Notes under the pieces: generated by a model
What the model saw: the letters and a program-made list of their open reading frames with translations, nothing else
Databases searched by the model: none
What the model was told of the DNA's origin: nothing
Made by a program: the position numbers and the translations under genes
Assembly (NCBI RefSeq): GCF_009800925.1
Contig: NZ_WOYF01000019.1
Span: 1-58,989 of the forward strand
Source: Budvicia diplopodorum
GTDB taxonomy: Bacteria > Pseudomonadota > Gammaproteobacteria > Enterobacterales > Enterobacteriaceae
DNA: 58,989 bases
Direction: 5' to 3'
Shown here: piece after piece, positions 35,751 to 43,962 of the stretch
How positions within the stretch are numbered: the first letter of the stretch is position 1
How the letters are laid out: each line of letters begins with the position of its first letter

Positions 35751-36457
35751 TAGATACCCGGTTGCCTTCCACCCTCGGTTTAGCGCCGATACTGATTGTT
35801 GAAGATGAGCCAAAGCTCGGGCAGCTTCTGATCGACTATTTACAGGCGGCCGGATATAAAACCCACCTGATTGATAACGGTAACGACGTGCTATCTTACG
35901 TCAGGCAGCACGTCCCCTCGCTGGTGTTGCTTGATCTGATGTTACCGGGCATTGACGGGTTAACCCTGTGCCGGGATATACGCCAGTTTTCCGATGTGCC
36001 GGTTATTATGGTCACGGCCAAAATTGAAGAGATAGACCGCCTTTCCGGCCTGGAACTTGGCGCCGATGACTACATTTGCAAGCCCTACAGCCCGCGCGAA
36101 GTGGTGGCCAGAGTGAAAGCCATTTTAAAACGCTGCTATCCGCCCGCCAGAGATCCACAGCCAGCGGTTAATACCGGGCTACAGCTGGATGAAGCCCAGT
36201 TCCGAGTGAGCTACAACCAAACCTCGCTGGACTTAACCGCCGCCGAATTCCGGCTATTAAAAGCGCTATCTGCTCACCCCGGGCAGGTACTATCCCGCGA
36301 ATCGTTGCTGGACAATCTCTACGATGACTACCGCATAGTTACGGACCGAACCGTTGACAGCCATATTAAAAATTTACGCCGCAAGCTAGAAAGCTTTGCG
36401 CCGGAAAAAAACTTTATTCGTGCGGTATATGGCATGGGGTATCGCTGGGAGGGGTAA
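35747..36457 (+). CDS. baeR: Response regulator BaeR (OmpR family)
   Basis: A 236-residue regulator. The receiver domain has the acidic pair in VEDEPKLG, phospho-acceptor Asp in [12 protein letters not shown] (near 65), Thr in VTAKIEE and Lys in ICKPYSPRE. The C-terminal OmpR-type winged helix contains [19 protein letters not shown] and [14 protein letters not shown]. In E. coli BaeR activates mdtABCD, acrD and spy. The known mdtABC target is absent here, so its local target may be mdtD alone. Confidence 0.93.
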   Translation: MIDTRLPSTLGLAPILIVEDEPKLGQLLIDYLQAAGYKTHLIDNGNDVLSYVRQHVPSLVLLDLMLPGIDGLTLCRDIRQFSDVPVIMVTAKIEEIDRLSGLELGADDYICKPYSPREVVARVKAILKRCYPPARDPQPAVNTGLQLDEAQFRVSYNQTSLDLTAAEFRLLKALSAHPGQVLSRESLLDNLYDDYRIVTDRTVDSHIKNLRRKLESFAPEKNFIRAVYGMGYRWEG

Positions 36458-36576
36458 GCGTAGTCTTTGTAGTTACTGCCATCCACCGATTAGAACTGCA
36501 CTGGCTGCTATCTTGCTTTGCTACATAGCACCATGTATATTAAATACACAAGTCCCATCTATATACCGAGCTGATT

Positions 36577-36732
36577 ATGAATGCTTATAAAGTGAAACAA
36601 GAACAGCATAAACGCTATGAGGCAAAAGCGAAAGCTGTGCTCAGTGGTGAAAGTTCTTCACAGCAGGCACAAAAATCTCGCTATAGTTCTTCGCCTAACT
36701 TACGCTTTCCGCATAAGGTAAGTTTTGCATAG
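36577..36732 (+). CDS. 51-residue basic hypothetical protein, islet gene 1
   Basis: It reads MNAYKVKQEQHKRYEAKAKA, then VLSGESSSQQAQKS, ending with RFPHKVSFA. The first half is a charged helix; the second half is Ser/Gln-rich and basic. A modest ribosome site (GAG about eight bases upstream) precedes the ATG. It lies in AT-rich DNA between baeR and trhP, where E. coli has yegP. Size and position fit an antitoxin or small partner of the following nucleotidyltransferase-like protein, but I do not recognise it. Confidence 0.5.
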   Translation: MNAYKVKQEQHKRYEAKAKAVLSGESSSQQAQKSRYSSSPNLRFPHKVSFA

Positions 36733-36753
36733 ATAGCCTATTTGCTCCACAAT

Positions 36754-36780
36754 AAACCATCATTCTTTGATGGTTTTTTT
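36754..36780 (+). terminator. Intrinsic terminator abutting the start of islet gene 2
   Basis: AAACCATCA (36754-36762) pairs perfectly with TGATGGTTT (36768-36776) around TTCTT, and the T run continues to seven bases at 36774-36780. The ATG of the next gene follows with no gap. The hairpin and T tract occupy the place where the ribosome site should be, so transcription and translation of the downstream gene should both be restricted. Confidence 0.8.
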
Positions 36781-37710
36781 ATGCCAAATATCAATGCAAT
36801 ACCTGTCACTGAACAGGTATATCTACTTAATAAAGAACTCATTTCTAAGGCTAATACTTTAGAATACGCCGTTATTACTGTGGGTGGACAAGCCGTTCAG
36901 TATTGGGTTTCTTACTTTCATGAATATTATGGGGATTCAAAACCAGATAGTGTTCTAGTGACATCAATTGATGTGGATTATTCAGCCAAAAAATCTGATA
37001 TTGCCGCTTTCGCTAATTCGCTTAATATCGATATTTCAGCTAATGAAAAAGGCCAACCGCCTTCTTTAGCCAGATTTCTTCTAATTGATAGATCAACCCA
37101 CAATATTAAAGAAGTCGATGGACGGTATTTTACAGAACCGGGAACCAATACGCCGAATACTCTGGATATTATTGACAGACCCGCGGGATTTGAGTACACG
37201 GATTTTGATGGAAAAAAGCTTTACCATAATACTGAAATTTTTTTAGTCGATGACCCAAATACTGGCTTGCAGCTATCGCATGATAAGATCAGAGTATTAA
37301 ATCCAATCGCATGTATGCAATCCCGATTCAAAAATATCACCGCCCTTCACCGTAGGCCTGAAATAATAGAAATAGCACGTATAAAGGCGCTTATTGTGCC
37401 CGTCTATTTTTTCCTAATACAAAAGTTTGAAAAGGTAGATGCCGTTCCTAATGAGGAAAAAAGAGCAAAATTCACCGAGGCAAGAAAGCATCTAAAAATG
37501 CTTTTTCAACTGGTCAATAGTCGTCAAAATATGCTGATCCAAGCTAAATATGAAATAAAGCTATATCAAATTTTTGAATCACTCATGTTTTTCTTCAGAG
37601 ACCATCAAGATGACTATGACTTTAATGAATCATTCTGGTCTCAAGATTTACGTACCAACTATCAGCATTTACACAAAAAGTATGAACAATTAAGCAAAGC
37701 TATTCTGTAA
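36781..37710 (+). CDS. Nucleotidyltransferase-like protein (AbiEii-type motif), islet gene 2
   Basis: A 309-residue protein. Residues 30-70 read AVITVGGQAVQYW followed by LVTSIDVDYSAKK: a GG motif (35-36) and a D-x-D pair (64, 66), the catalytic arrangement of DNA-polymerase-beta-like nucleotidyltransferases such as AbiEii/MNT toxins. A further Asp at 129 or 132 could be the third ligand. The C-terminal 150 residues look helical. An in-frame TTG at 36742 would place the terminator inside the coding region. AT-rich composition unlike its neighbours suggests transfer. Function is not established; phage defence or toxicity is inference. Confidence 0.6.
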   Translation: MPNINAIPVTEQVYLLNKELISKANTLEYAVITVGGQAVQYWVSYFHEYYGDSKPDSVLVTSIDVDYSAKKSDIAAFANSLNIDISANEKGQPPSLARFLLIDRSTHNIKEVDGRYFTEPGTNTPNTLDIIDRPAGFEYTDFDGKKLYHNTEIFLVDDPNTGLQLSHDKIRVLNPIACMQSRFKNITALHRRPEIIEIARIKALIVPVYFFLIQKFEKVDAVPNEEKRAKFTEARKHLKMLFQLVNSRQNMLIQAKYEIKLYQIFESLMFFFRDHQDDYDFNESFWSQDLRTNYQHLHKKYEQLSKAIL

Positions 37711-37908
37711 GCAATAATTGATATTTACCTACAATCGGTAGATAAAGTAGCCCGATTTCAGAAACAAAATTCACCTACAGCCATGATTCATTCCCATCAA
37801 TATTGCCAATCACCCCGTCGAAGACTACAATCGCCGACCGGGGATTTTCCCCAAACCGCCCCCCTTGTGGTGCGGTTCTGACCTGAGATCAGACTGAGAG
37901 AATACAAC

Positions 37909-39288
37909 ATGTTTAAACCGGAACTATTATCTCCGGCCGGAACGCTGAAAAATATGCGTTACGCCTTTGCCTATGGCGCAGACGCCGTCTACGCCGGCCA
38001 GCCTCGTTACAGCCTTCGGGTGCGTAATAATGAATTTAACCACCAGAATTTGGCCTTGGGCATTAGTGAAGCCCACGCTCAGGGTAAAAAATTCTACGTT
38101 GTGGTCAACATTGCCCCGCATAACTCCAAGCTCAAAACGTTTATTCGCGATCTGGCCCCGGTGGTTGAGATGAAGCCCGACGCACTGATCATGTCCGATC
38201 CGGGCCTGATTATGATGGTGCGTGAAGCCTTTCCTCATATTGATATTCACCTTTCCGTTCAGGCCAATGCGGTTAACTGGGCAACGGTAAAGTTTTGGAA
38301 ACAGATGGGCCTTACCCGCGTCATCTTATCCCGCGAGCTGTCGCTGGATGAAATAGAAGAAATTCGTCAGCAGGTACCCGACATTGAATTAGAAACCTTC
38401 GTTCACGGCGCACTGTGCATGGCCTACTCTGGCCGCTGTTTACTCTCTGGCTATATCAACAAGCGTGATCCAAATCAAGGCACCTGTACCAACGCCTGCC
38501 GCTGGGAATATAAGGTTGAAGAAGGCAAAGAAGACGACACCGGTAACATCGTGCATGTCCATGAACCGATTGCGGTGAAAAACGTCGAGCCAACCTTAAT
38601 CGCTCCAACCCTAGGCGAAGGCCAGCCAACCGATAAGCTGGTGATGATTGAAGAAGCCCTGCGCCCGGGCGAGTACATGAGCGCCTTTGAAGATGAGCAC
38701 GGTACTTACATCATGAACTCTAAAGATCTGCGCGCCATTCAGCACGTAGAGCGCCTGACCGAATTGGGGGTTCACTCGCTAAAAATTGAAGGCCGCACCA
38801 AGTCATTTTACTACTGCGCCCGTACGGCTCAGGTTTATCGCCGCGCCATTGACGATGCGGTTGCCGGTAAGCCGTTTGATGAGTCGCTAATGACCACGCT
38901 GGAATCATTAGCCCACCGCGGATATACCGAAGGGTTCTTGCGCCGCCACGTGCATGATGAACATCAGAACTACGACTATGGCTACTCAATCTCTGAGCGC
39001 CAGCAGTTTGTTGGTGAGTTCACCGGCGAACGCCGCAACGGATTAGCCGCCGTTGACGTAAAAAATAAATTTTCCGTTGGCGACAGCGTTGAAATGATGA
39101 CGCCGCAGGGCAATATCCATTTCACCATTGAATCAATGGAAACGGCAAAAGGCCAGCCAACGGAAGTGGCTCCGGGTAACGGACATATTGTTTATCTACC
39201 GGTACCGGATGATATTTCTCTGGAATATGCGTTATTGATGCGTAATCTGAACGGTGAAAACAGCACCCGAAACCCGCATGCAGCATAA
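37909..39288 (+). CDS. trhP: tRNA uridine-34 hydroxylation protein TrhP (U32 peptidase family)
   Basis: A 459-residue protein, formerly YegQ, needed for 5-hydroxyuridine formation at position 34 of tRNA, from prephenate. Family features: MFKPELLSPAGTLKNMRYAF, GADAVYAGQPRYSLR, the cysteine block ETFVHGALCMAYSGRCLLSG ... GTCTNACRWEY (near 165-200, probable Fe-S ligands) and LKIEGRTKSFYYCA. GAGAGAA precedes the ATG. The leader has small hairpins (GGGGATTTTCCCC near 37838; ACCGC with GCGGT near 37855-37876). CyaR follows downstream, as in E. coli. Confidence 0.94.
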   Translation: MFKPELLSPAGTLKNMRYAFAYGADAVYAGQPRYSLRVRNNEFNHQNLALGISEAHAQGKKFYVVVNIAPHNSKLKTFIRDLAPVVEMKPDALIMSDPGLIMMVREAFPHIDIHLSVQANAVNWATVKFWKQMGLTRVILSRELSLDEIEEIRQQVPDIELETFVHGALCMAYSGRCLLSGYINKRDPNQGTCTNACRWEYKVEEGKEDDTGNIVHVHEPIAVKNVEPTLIAPTLGEGQPTDKLVMIEEALRPGEYMSAFEDEHGTYIMNSKDLRAIQHVERLTELGVHSLKIEGRTKSFYYCARTAQVYRRAIDDAVAGKPFDESLMTTLESLAHRGYTEGFLRRHVHDEHQNYDYGYSISERQQFVGEFTGERRNGLAAVDVKNKFSVGDSVEMMTPQGNIHFTIESMETAKGQPTEVAPGNGHIVYLPVPDDISLEYALLMRNLNGENSTRNPHAA

Positions 39289-39340
39289 ATGATTTTTTTG
39301 CCATCATCTTTTATAAATTATTTAATTTTTATAATAAATA

Positions 39341-39383
39341 TTAGAATTAGATCACATCAATAGGGAAATAAAGGGACTACTAT
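39341..39383 (+). promoter_or_regulatory. CRP-type site and -10 box of the CyaR promoter
   Basis: TTAGAATTAGATCACA (39341-39356) resembles a CRP site: the right half TCACA is perfect, and the left half TTAGA matches 3 of 5 of TGTGA. TACTAT (39378-39383) is a fair -10 box. A start near 39390 puts the CRP site centre at about -41.5, a class II position, matching the known CRP dependence of cyaR in E. coli. Confidence 0.55.
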
Positions 39384-39389
39384 CTCAAC

Positions 39390-39485
39390 CCTAAAGATTA
39401 ATAACTAGATGTGTTCCTATTATCTGTATTAATAGAAACCACCTCCTTGCCAGTCCAATCTCCCTTGGACTGGTTTCTTTTTTTG
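39390..39485 (+). ncRNA. cyaR: Small regulatory RNA CyaR
   Basis: The 3' half matches E. coli CyaR: the single-stranded seed AAACCACCTCCTTGCC, then the terminator CCAGTCCAA/TTGGACTGG with the conserved loop TCTCCC and a T tract. In E. coli CyaR lies just downstream of yegQ (trhP), as here. CyaR is an Hfq-dependent RNA, activated by CRP, that base-pairs with ompX, luxS, nadE and other mRNAs near their ribosome sites. The 5' half is diverged and its exact start is inferred from the promoter. Confidence 0.82.
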
Positions 39486-39548
39486 CTAGCACTTTATTTC
39501 TCCCCTCAGCCCTTACGCTAATCCCCATTAAACATAAAACTACCGTCA

Positions 39549-39893
39549 TCACCCGTGTAAACAATGGCCGTCTTCCGGTGCCTGTAGCCTGTCGTTCATC
39601 CCGTAGTCGCGCATCACGCCAGCAACTCTCAGTTGATAACCTTTAAAAATAAACTGTTGCCCTTTGGTCTGGGCTTGGCGATGCAGATGCAAATTACGCC
39701 ACTGCTCAACCGCCTGCTCATTTTGCCAATATGACAGTGAAAGTATTTTGCCCGGTATAGATAAACTTTCAAACCGCTCTATTGATATAAAGCCGTCTAT
39801 TTCATCAAGTAACGGGCGTAGTTTGGCCGCCAATTCAAGGTATTCATTTTTATGCTGCGGGTGAATTTCCACTTCAAAAATAACTGCAATCAT
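39549..39893 (-). CDS. Antibiotic biosynthesis monooxygenase (ABM) domain protein
   Basis: A 114-residue small dimeric alpha-beta barrel protein: MIAVIFEVEIHPQHKNEYLE, a central LDEIDGFISIERFES, then LSLSYWQNEQAVEQWR and HRQAQ, the ABM/DUF4286-like core. The C-terminus is an unusual extension ending EDGHCLHG. ABM proteins include quinone and heme-modifying monooxygenases; the substrate here is unknown. AGGTGG lies before the ATG. Single gene, divergent from yegS. Confidence 0.8.
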   Translation of the reverse strand: MIAVIFEVEIHPQHKNEYLELAAKLRPLLDEIDGFISIERFESLSIPGKILSLSYWQNEQAVEQWRNLHLHRQAQTKGQQFIFKGYQLRVAGVMRDYGMNDRLQAPEDGHCLHG

Positions 39894-40030
39894 ATTGCCA
39901 CCTGAAAATTATTTAGAATAACGAAAGGATTAACCTTATTAGCCGCGCCATCATCAACTATCCTGTAATAAAGTTCACCGATAATATAGCCCAATCGGAT
40001 GATGTTACCTGACGTATTTTCGGAGGCTGC

Positions 40031-40930
40031 ATGACTTCACACTCTGGCGCATTGATCGTGCTAAACGGTAAAAGTGCTAACGACCCCGATATCCGTTCCG
40101 CCATTGACAAACTAAGAGAGCAAGGCCACGAGCTTCACGTTAGAGTCACGTGGGAACAGGGTGATACGCAACGTTACATTGAGGAAGCCAGCCGGTTAAC
40201 GGTGAATACCGTTATTGCCGGCGGCGGCGATGGCACCATCAATGAAGTGGCGGCCGCGTTGGCCAAATTCCCCCATGACTCGCGCCCATCGCTTGGCATA
40301 CTGCCCTTAGGCACGGCCAATGATTTCGCGACCGCCTGTCAGATCCCCGAAGATCCTTACGACGCATTAGCGCTGGCGCTAACCGGCAACGCGACGCCGA
40401 TAGACTTAGCCATGGTTAACCATCAGCACGTGTTTATTAATATGGCTACCGGCGGCTTTGGCACCCAGATTACCACTCAAACCCCACCGGCGTTAAAAGC
40501 GGCGTTAGGCGGGATCTCTTATCTGCTGCACGGTATTAGTCAGTTTGATAGCCTGAAACCGGATACCTGTACTATCACTAGTGACGATTTCCACTGGTCG
40601 GGCGAAGCGCTGATGATAGGCGTAGGTAACGGCAAGCAGGCTGGCGGCGGGCATCCTATTTGCCCTGAAGCCAAAATTAACGATGGCCAGCTGCGGCTTT
40701 CAATCTTGACCACCGCCAACTCGCTGCCAGAATTTATCTCTGGCCTGTTTAGCGGTAAAACCGGTGACAATATTGTATTTAGTCAGATGCCGAGGCTAGA
40801 AATCACCTCACCCCATGAGATGATGCTAAACCTCGACGGAGAGCCGCTCAACGGCAAAAAATTTGCGATTGAAGTGCTCCCTGCGGCGCTTAACTGCTAC
40901 CTGCCGGACAGCTGCCCGCTGTTAGTCTAA
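40031..40930 (+). CDS. yegS: Lipid kinase YegS
   Basis: A 299-residue diacylglycerol-kinase-fold enzyme. The nucleotide-binding motif GGGDGTINEVAAAL (near 65), GILPLGTANDFATA (near 95) and MATGGFGTQI are intact, as are the C-terminal VGNGKQAGGGHPICPEA and LDGEPL. E. coli YegS phosphorylates phosphatidylglycerol in vitro. GGAGG precedes the ATG. It is convergent with the LysR gene. Confidence 0.93.
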   Translation: MTSHSGALIVLNGKSANDPDIRSAIDKLREQGHELHVRVTWEQGDTQRYIEEASRLTVNTVIAGGGDGTINEVAAALAKFPHDSRPSLGILPLGTANDFATACQIPEDPYDALALALTGNATPIDLAMVNHQHVFINMATGGFGTQITTQTPPALKAALGGISYLLHGISQFDSLKPDTCTITSDDFHWSGEALMIGVGNGKQAGGGHPICPEAKINDGQLRLSILTTANSLPEFISGLFSGKTGDNIVFSQMPRLEITSPHEMMLNLDGEPLNGKKFAIEVLPAALNCYLPDSCPLLV

Positions 40931-40944
40931 CCGCACAAACCGCG

Positions 40945-41865
40945 CTATTTAGTGACAATGTCACGAAGGTGAGCCAGCACCAGCTTAAAACAGCCATCGT
41001 TGAATTTGTTGGAGCTTGCCCTCATCAGCGCAATAGAACGGCTAAGGGATGGCTGCTGTAAGGTCAATACTACCAGTTCGGGATCGCACAGCGTGCTGGT
41101 ATACAGCCTTGGCAATATGGCAACCGCCAGTTTGGAACGCACTAGGCCATACAGCGTTTCAAGGAAATCTACCTGATAATATGTCTTGAGCGGTAACCGA
41201 TTGACCTCGACCATTGAGGCCACTACCCGGCTGATATTTCCTTTAGAAAAAATCGCGATATGGCGCGGTAATAGTTGCCGCCATGGAAGGTGTAGTGAAT
41301 CAGCCAGCGGATCGTCACGGCGGGTAACCACCACAAACTCGTCTTCCAATAGCGGATAAACCTCTAGCCCGGCTGGAACGCTACTGTCGAGCGCCCCAAG
41401 GCCGAAGTCCAGCTCCCCTGTCTCTAGCCCTTTCAGCAAGCCGTCGTTGGTCCTGTCGTGAAACTCAATGCGTAATGCCGGAAAATGCCGAGCAATCAAT
41501 TCCGGTATTGACGGAAATATCAACGAACTGACCGACGGCACAAGACCAATTCTAATGGTTCCGTCTCCGCCTTCAGCCACGATGCGCTGTATATCGTCAA
41601 ACACGCCGTGGGCAACGTTAAGCAAACGTTGCGCATGGGGTAAAACCGCCAGCCCAAGCTCCGTCAGGGTTAACGCCTGAGCGGTACGGTGAATCAGCTT
41701 GCCGCCGAGCACGGTTTCTATCTGCCTGATGGAACTGCTTAGCGCCGGTTGACTAATGGCGAGCCTATTTGCCGTATCGGTAAAATGGCGTAAAGAGGCC
41801 AGCGTGACAAAATATTGAATTTGCTTTAACGACAGTGCTGGCAAACGCCGCCATGGCTCAGACAT
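40945..41865 (-). CDS. LysR-type regulator divergent from adenine deaminase
   Basis: A 306-residue LysR protein. The N-terminal helix-turn-helix (LSLKQIQYFVTLASLRHFTD, AISQPALSSSIRQIE) precedes a type 2 periplasmic-binding-like effector domain (GTIRIGLVPSVSSLIFPSI, LEVYPLLEDEFVVVTR). The ATG at 41863-41865 has GAGGT seven bases upstream; a TTG at 41871 would add two residues. Divergence from the adenine deaminase gene suggests it controls that gene and the permease, perhaps in response to a purine. Confidence 0.85.
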   Translation of the reverse strand: MSEPWRRLPALSLKQIQYFVTLASLRHFTDTANRLAISQPALSSSIRQIETVLGGKLIHRTAQALTLTELGLAVLPHAQRLLNVAHGVFDDIQRIVAEGGDGTIRIGLVPSVSSLIFPSIPELIARHFPALRIEFHDRTNDGLLKGLETGELDFGLGALDSSVPAGLEVYPLLEDEFVVVTRRDDPLADSLHLPWRQLLPRHIAIFSKGNISRVVASMVEVNRLPLKTYYQVDFLETLYGLVRSKLAVAILPRLYTSTLCDPELVVLTLQQPSLSRSIALMRASSNKFNDGCFKLVLAHLRDIVTK

Positions 41866-41979
41866 AATCAAACCTCAGATAACAGCCCCTTACGGGATAT
41901 TCAAATAGTATCGCCGTCGAACCGATGTGCTACCACTTCAAGTACGCCGGAGATAAAAAAGGGAAACGATTGCTTCGCT

Positions 41980-41994
41980 ATAAGTTTTTCTTAT
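41980..41994. promoter_or_regulatory. LysR-type operator candidate
   Basis: ATAAGTTTTTCTTAT, a dyad of T-N11-A form, lies in the middle of the 208-base region between the divergent LysR and adenine deaminase genes. Confidence 0.5.
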
Positions 41995-42073
41995 CAGGCT
42001 ATAAATATATTCACCTGTGCAAAAGCATTTAAGCCCCCTACATTAGCAGAATATTGCTTTCACAGGGTGACTT

Positions 42074-43876
42074 ATGTGTACTTCAATTGCTCCAGAGCAA
42101 AGCCAAAATCGCCGTCGCGCCGTCGATGCGGCATTGGGTAAAATTCCTTTCGATTTATTGCTGATCAACGGCCAGATTGTCGATATGGTAACCGGAGAAA
42201 TTCGGGCCGTCGATATCGGTATTACCGGCCATATGATTGCCAGCGTTCATCCCAGAGGGCAATTTGCTCAGGCGCACGACATTCACGATCTTAAGCAACA
42301 GTTTGTTAGCCCGGGGCTGATTGATACTCACGTTCACCTTGAAAGCTCTCACCTGCCCGCTGAACGCTATGCGGGCATTGTCGTCGCTCAGGGCACCACC
42401 GCCGTATTTTGGGATCCTCATGAATTAGCCAACGTGCTCGGCCTTGACGGCGTGCGCTATGCCATTGAGTCGAGCCGTGGGCTACCGCTTAAGGTTATCT
42501 GCGCGGCGCCGTCAAGCGTACCGTCAACGCCAGGGCTGGAAATGTCCGGAGCCGATTTTCACGGCGAAGAGATGAACACCATGCTGAGCTGGCCAGAAGT
42601 GGCTGGCGTAGCGGAAGTAATGGATATGCACGGCGTGCTCAACGGCAGCGAGCGGATGATTGAAATTCTGGAGGCCGGATTAGCCAACGGCAAAATCATT
42701 GAGGGCCACGCACGGGGGCTAAGCGGTGAACGTTTGCAGGCTTATCTGGCGGCCGGTGTGACCTCTGACCATGAGCTGACATCGGCCGCCGATGCGCTAG
42801 AAAAGCTGCGCGCCGGTTTAACGCTGGAAATTCGCGGCTCTCACCCTTACCTGCTGCCGGAAATTGTTGAGGCCCTGAAAGGCCTGCCGCATCTTTCTTC
42901 ACAAATTACCCTGTGTACCGATGACGTTTCGCCCGATATGCTGCTGGAAAACGGCGGGCTTTTACAGCTGGTGCGGTTATTGGTTAGCCACGGCCTGCCG
43001 GTGGCAGATGTATTACGCATGGCGACCCTGAACGGCGCAATTCGCCTGCAACGCCCCGATTTAGGATTGATTGCCGCGGGCAGAACCGCCGATCTGGTGG
43101 TGTTTGATAACCTCAGTAATCTGGAACCTACGTCGGTATACGTTGACGGCAGATTGGTCGCCAGCGATCGAAACATGCGCTCACCGGTTAACGCCGCTGC
43201 GGGCGTATCGGTGCCGCGAAATACCATTCAGCTTTCACCCCGAACGCTTCAGGACTTTGAACTCAGCATTCCCGGCATGGTTAACGGTAAAGCGAAGCTG
43301 CGGATTATCAAAGGGGCTCGTTTCACCCAGTGGAGCGAGGTCACCGTTGAGGTTAAAAACGCTATCGCCGTTATTCCAGAAGGCTACAGTCTGATTTACG
43401 TCCAGCACCGCCACGGCAGACACCAGCTCGGAGGCCAGTTAGCGATTCTCGAAGACTGGGGCGAAATGCGTGGCGCTATCGCCACCACCTACTCTCATGA
43501 TTCCCACAATCTGGTGGTGTTAGGCCGAACGCCTGCCGATATGCTGTTGGCAGCCAATACGCTGATTGCCAGCGGCGGCGGCATGGCCGTGGCTCAAAAC
43601 GGTCAGGTTATCGCCCATGTCGCCATGCCTATCGCCGGTATGCTGTCTGACGCCGAACCGCACGCGCTGGCCCGTGATTTTAAGGCACTGCGCGATATCA
43701 GCGCTCAGGTTGCCGACTGGCAGGCACCTTACCAGGTATTTAAAGCCATTGAGGGTACCTGTCTGGCCTGTAATGCCGGGCCTCATTTAACCGATTTGGG
43801 CCTGACTGACGGAGCAACCAGAGAGATCGTTAATCCGTTGATCGATGCATGGTCAACCGACTCAGAGCCTCGATAA
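42074..43876 (+). CDS. ade: Adenine deaminase
   Basis: A 600-residue amidohydrolase converting adenine to hypoxanthine. Metal-site motifs: SPGLIDTHVHLESSHLP (near 100), GTTAVFWDPHE, IIEGHARGLSG (near 225) and CTDDVSPD (near 290). The C-terminal adenine-deaminase-specific domain contains SHDSHNLVVLG and IASGGGMAVA. About 12 residues longer than E. coli Ade at the N-terminus. AGGGTGA precedes the ATG. An NCS2 permease follows 86 bases downstream. Confidence 0.93.
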   Translation: MCTSIAPEQSQNRRRAVDAALGKIPFDLLLINGQIVDMVTGEIRAVDIGITGHMIASVHPRGQFAQAHDIHDLKQQFVSPGLIDTHVHLESSHLPAERYAGIVVAQGTTAVFWDPHELANVLGLDGVRYAIESSRGLPLKVICAAPSSVPSTPGLEMSGADFHGEEMNTMLSWPEVAGVAEVMDMHGVLNGSERMIEILEAGLANGKIIEGHARGLSGERLQAYLAAGVTSDHELTSAADALEKLRAGLTLEIRGSHPYLLPEIVEALKGLPHLSSQITLCTDDVSPDMLLENGGLLQLVRLLVSHGLPVADVLRMATLNGAIRLQRPDLGLIAAGRTADLVVFDNLSNLEPTSVYVDGRLVASDRNMRSPVNAAAGVSVPRNTIQLSPRTLQDFELSIPGMVNGKAKLRIIKGARFTQWSEVTVEVKNAIAVIPEGYSLIYVQHRHGRHQLGGQLAILEDWGEMRGAIATTYSHDSHNLVVLGRTPADMLLAANTLIASGGGMAVAQNGQVIAHVAMPIAGMLSDAEPHALARDFKALRDISAQVADWQAPYQVFKAIEGTCLACNAGPHLTDLGLTDGATREIVNPLIDAWSTDSEPR

Positions 43877-43962
43877 GACCGTATTTAGACAAAAATAATG
43901 GCGCAATAAAGCGCTGGCGTTATCATTTTAATTCCTCCCAGGAACGGGAGTATAGGTGAACT

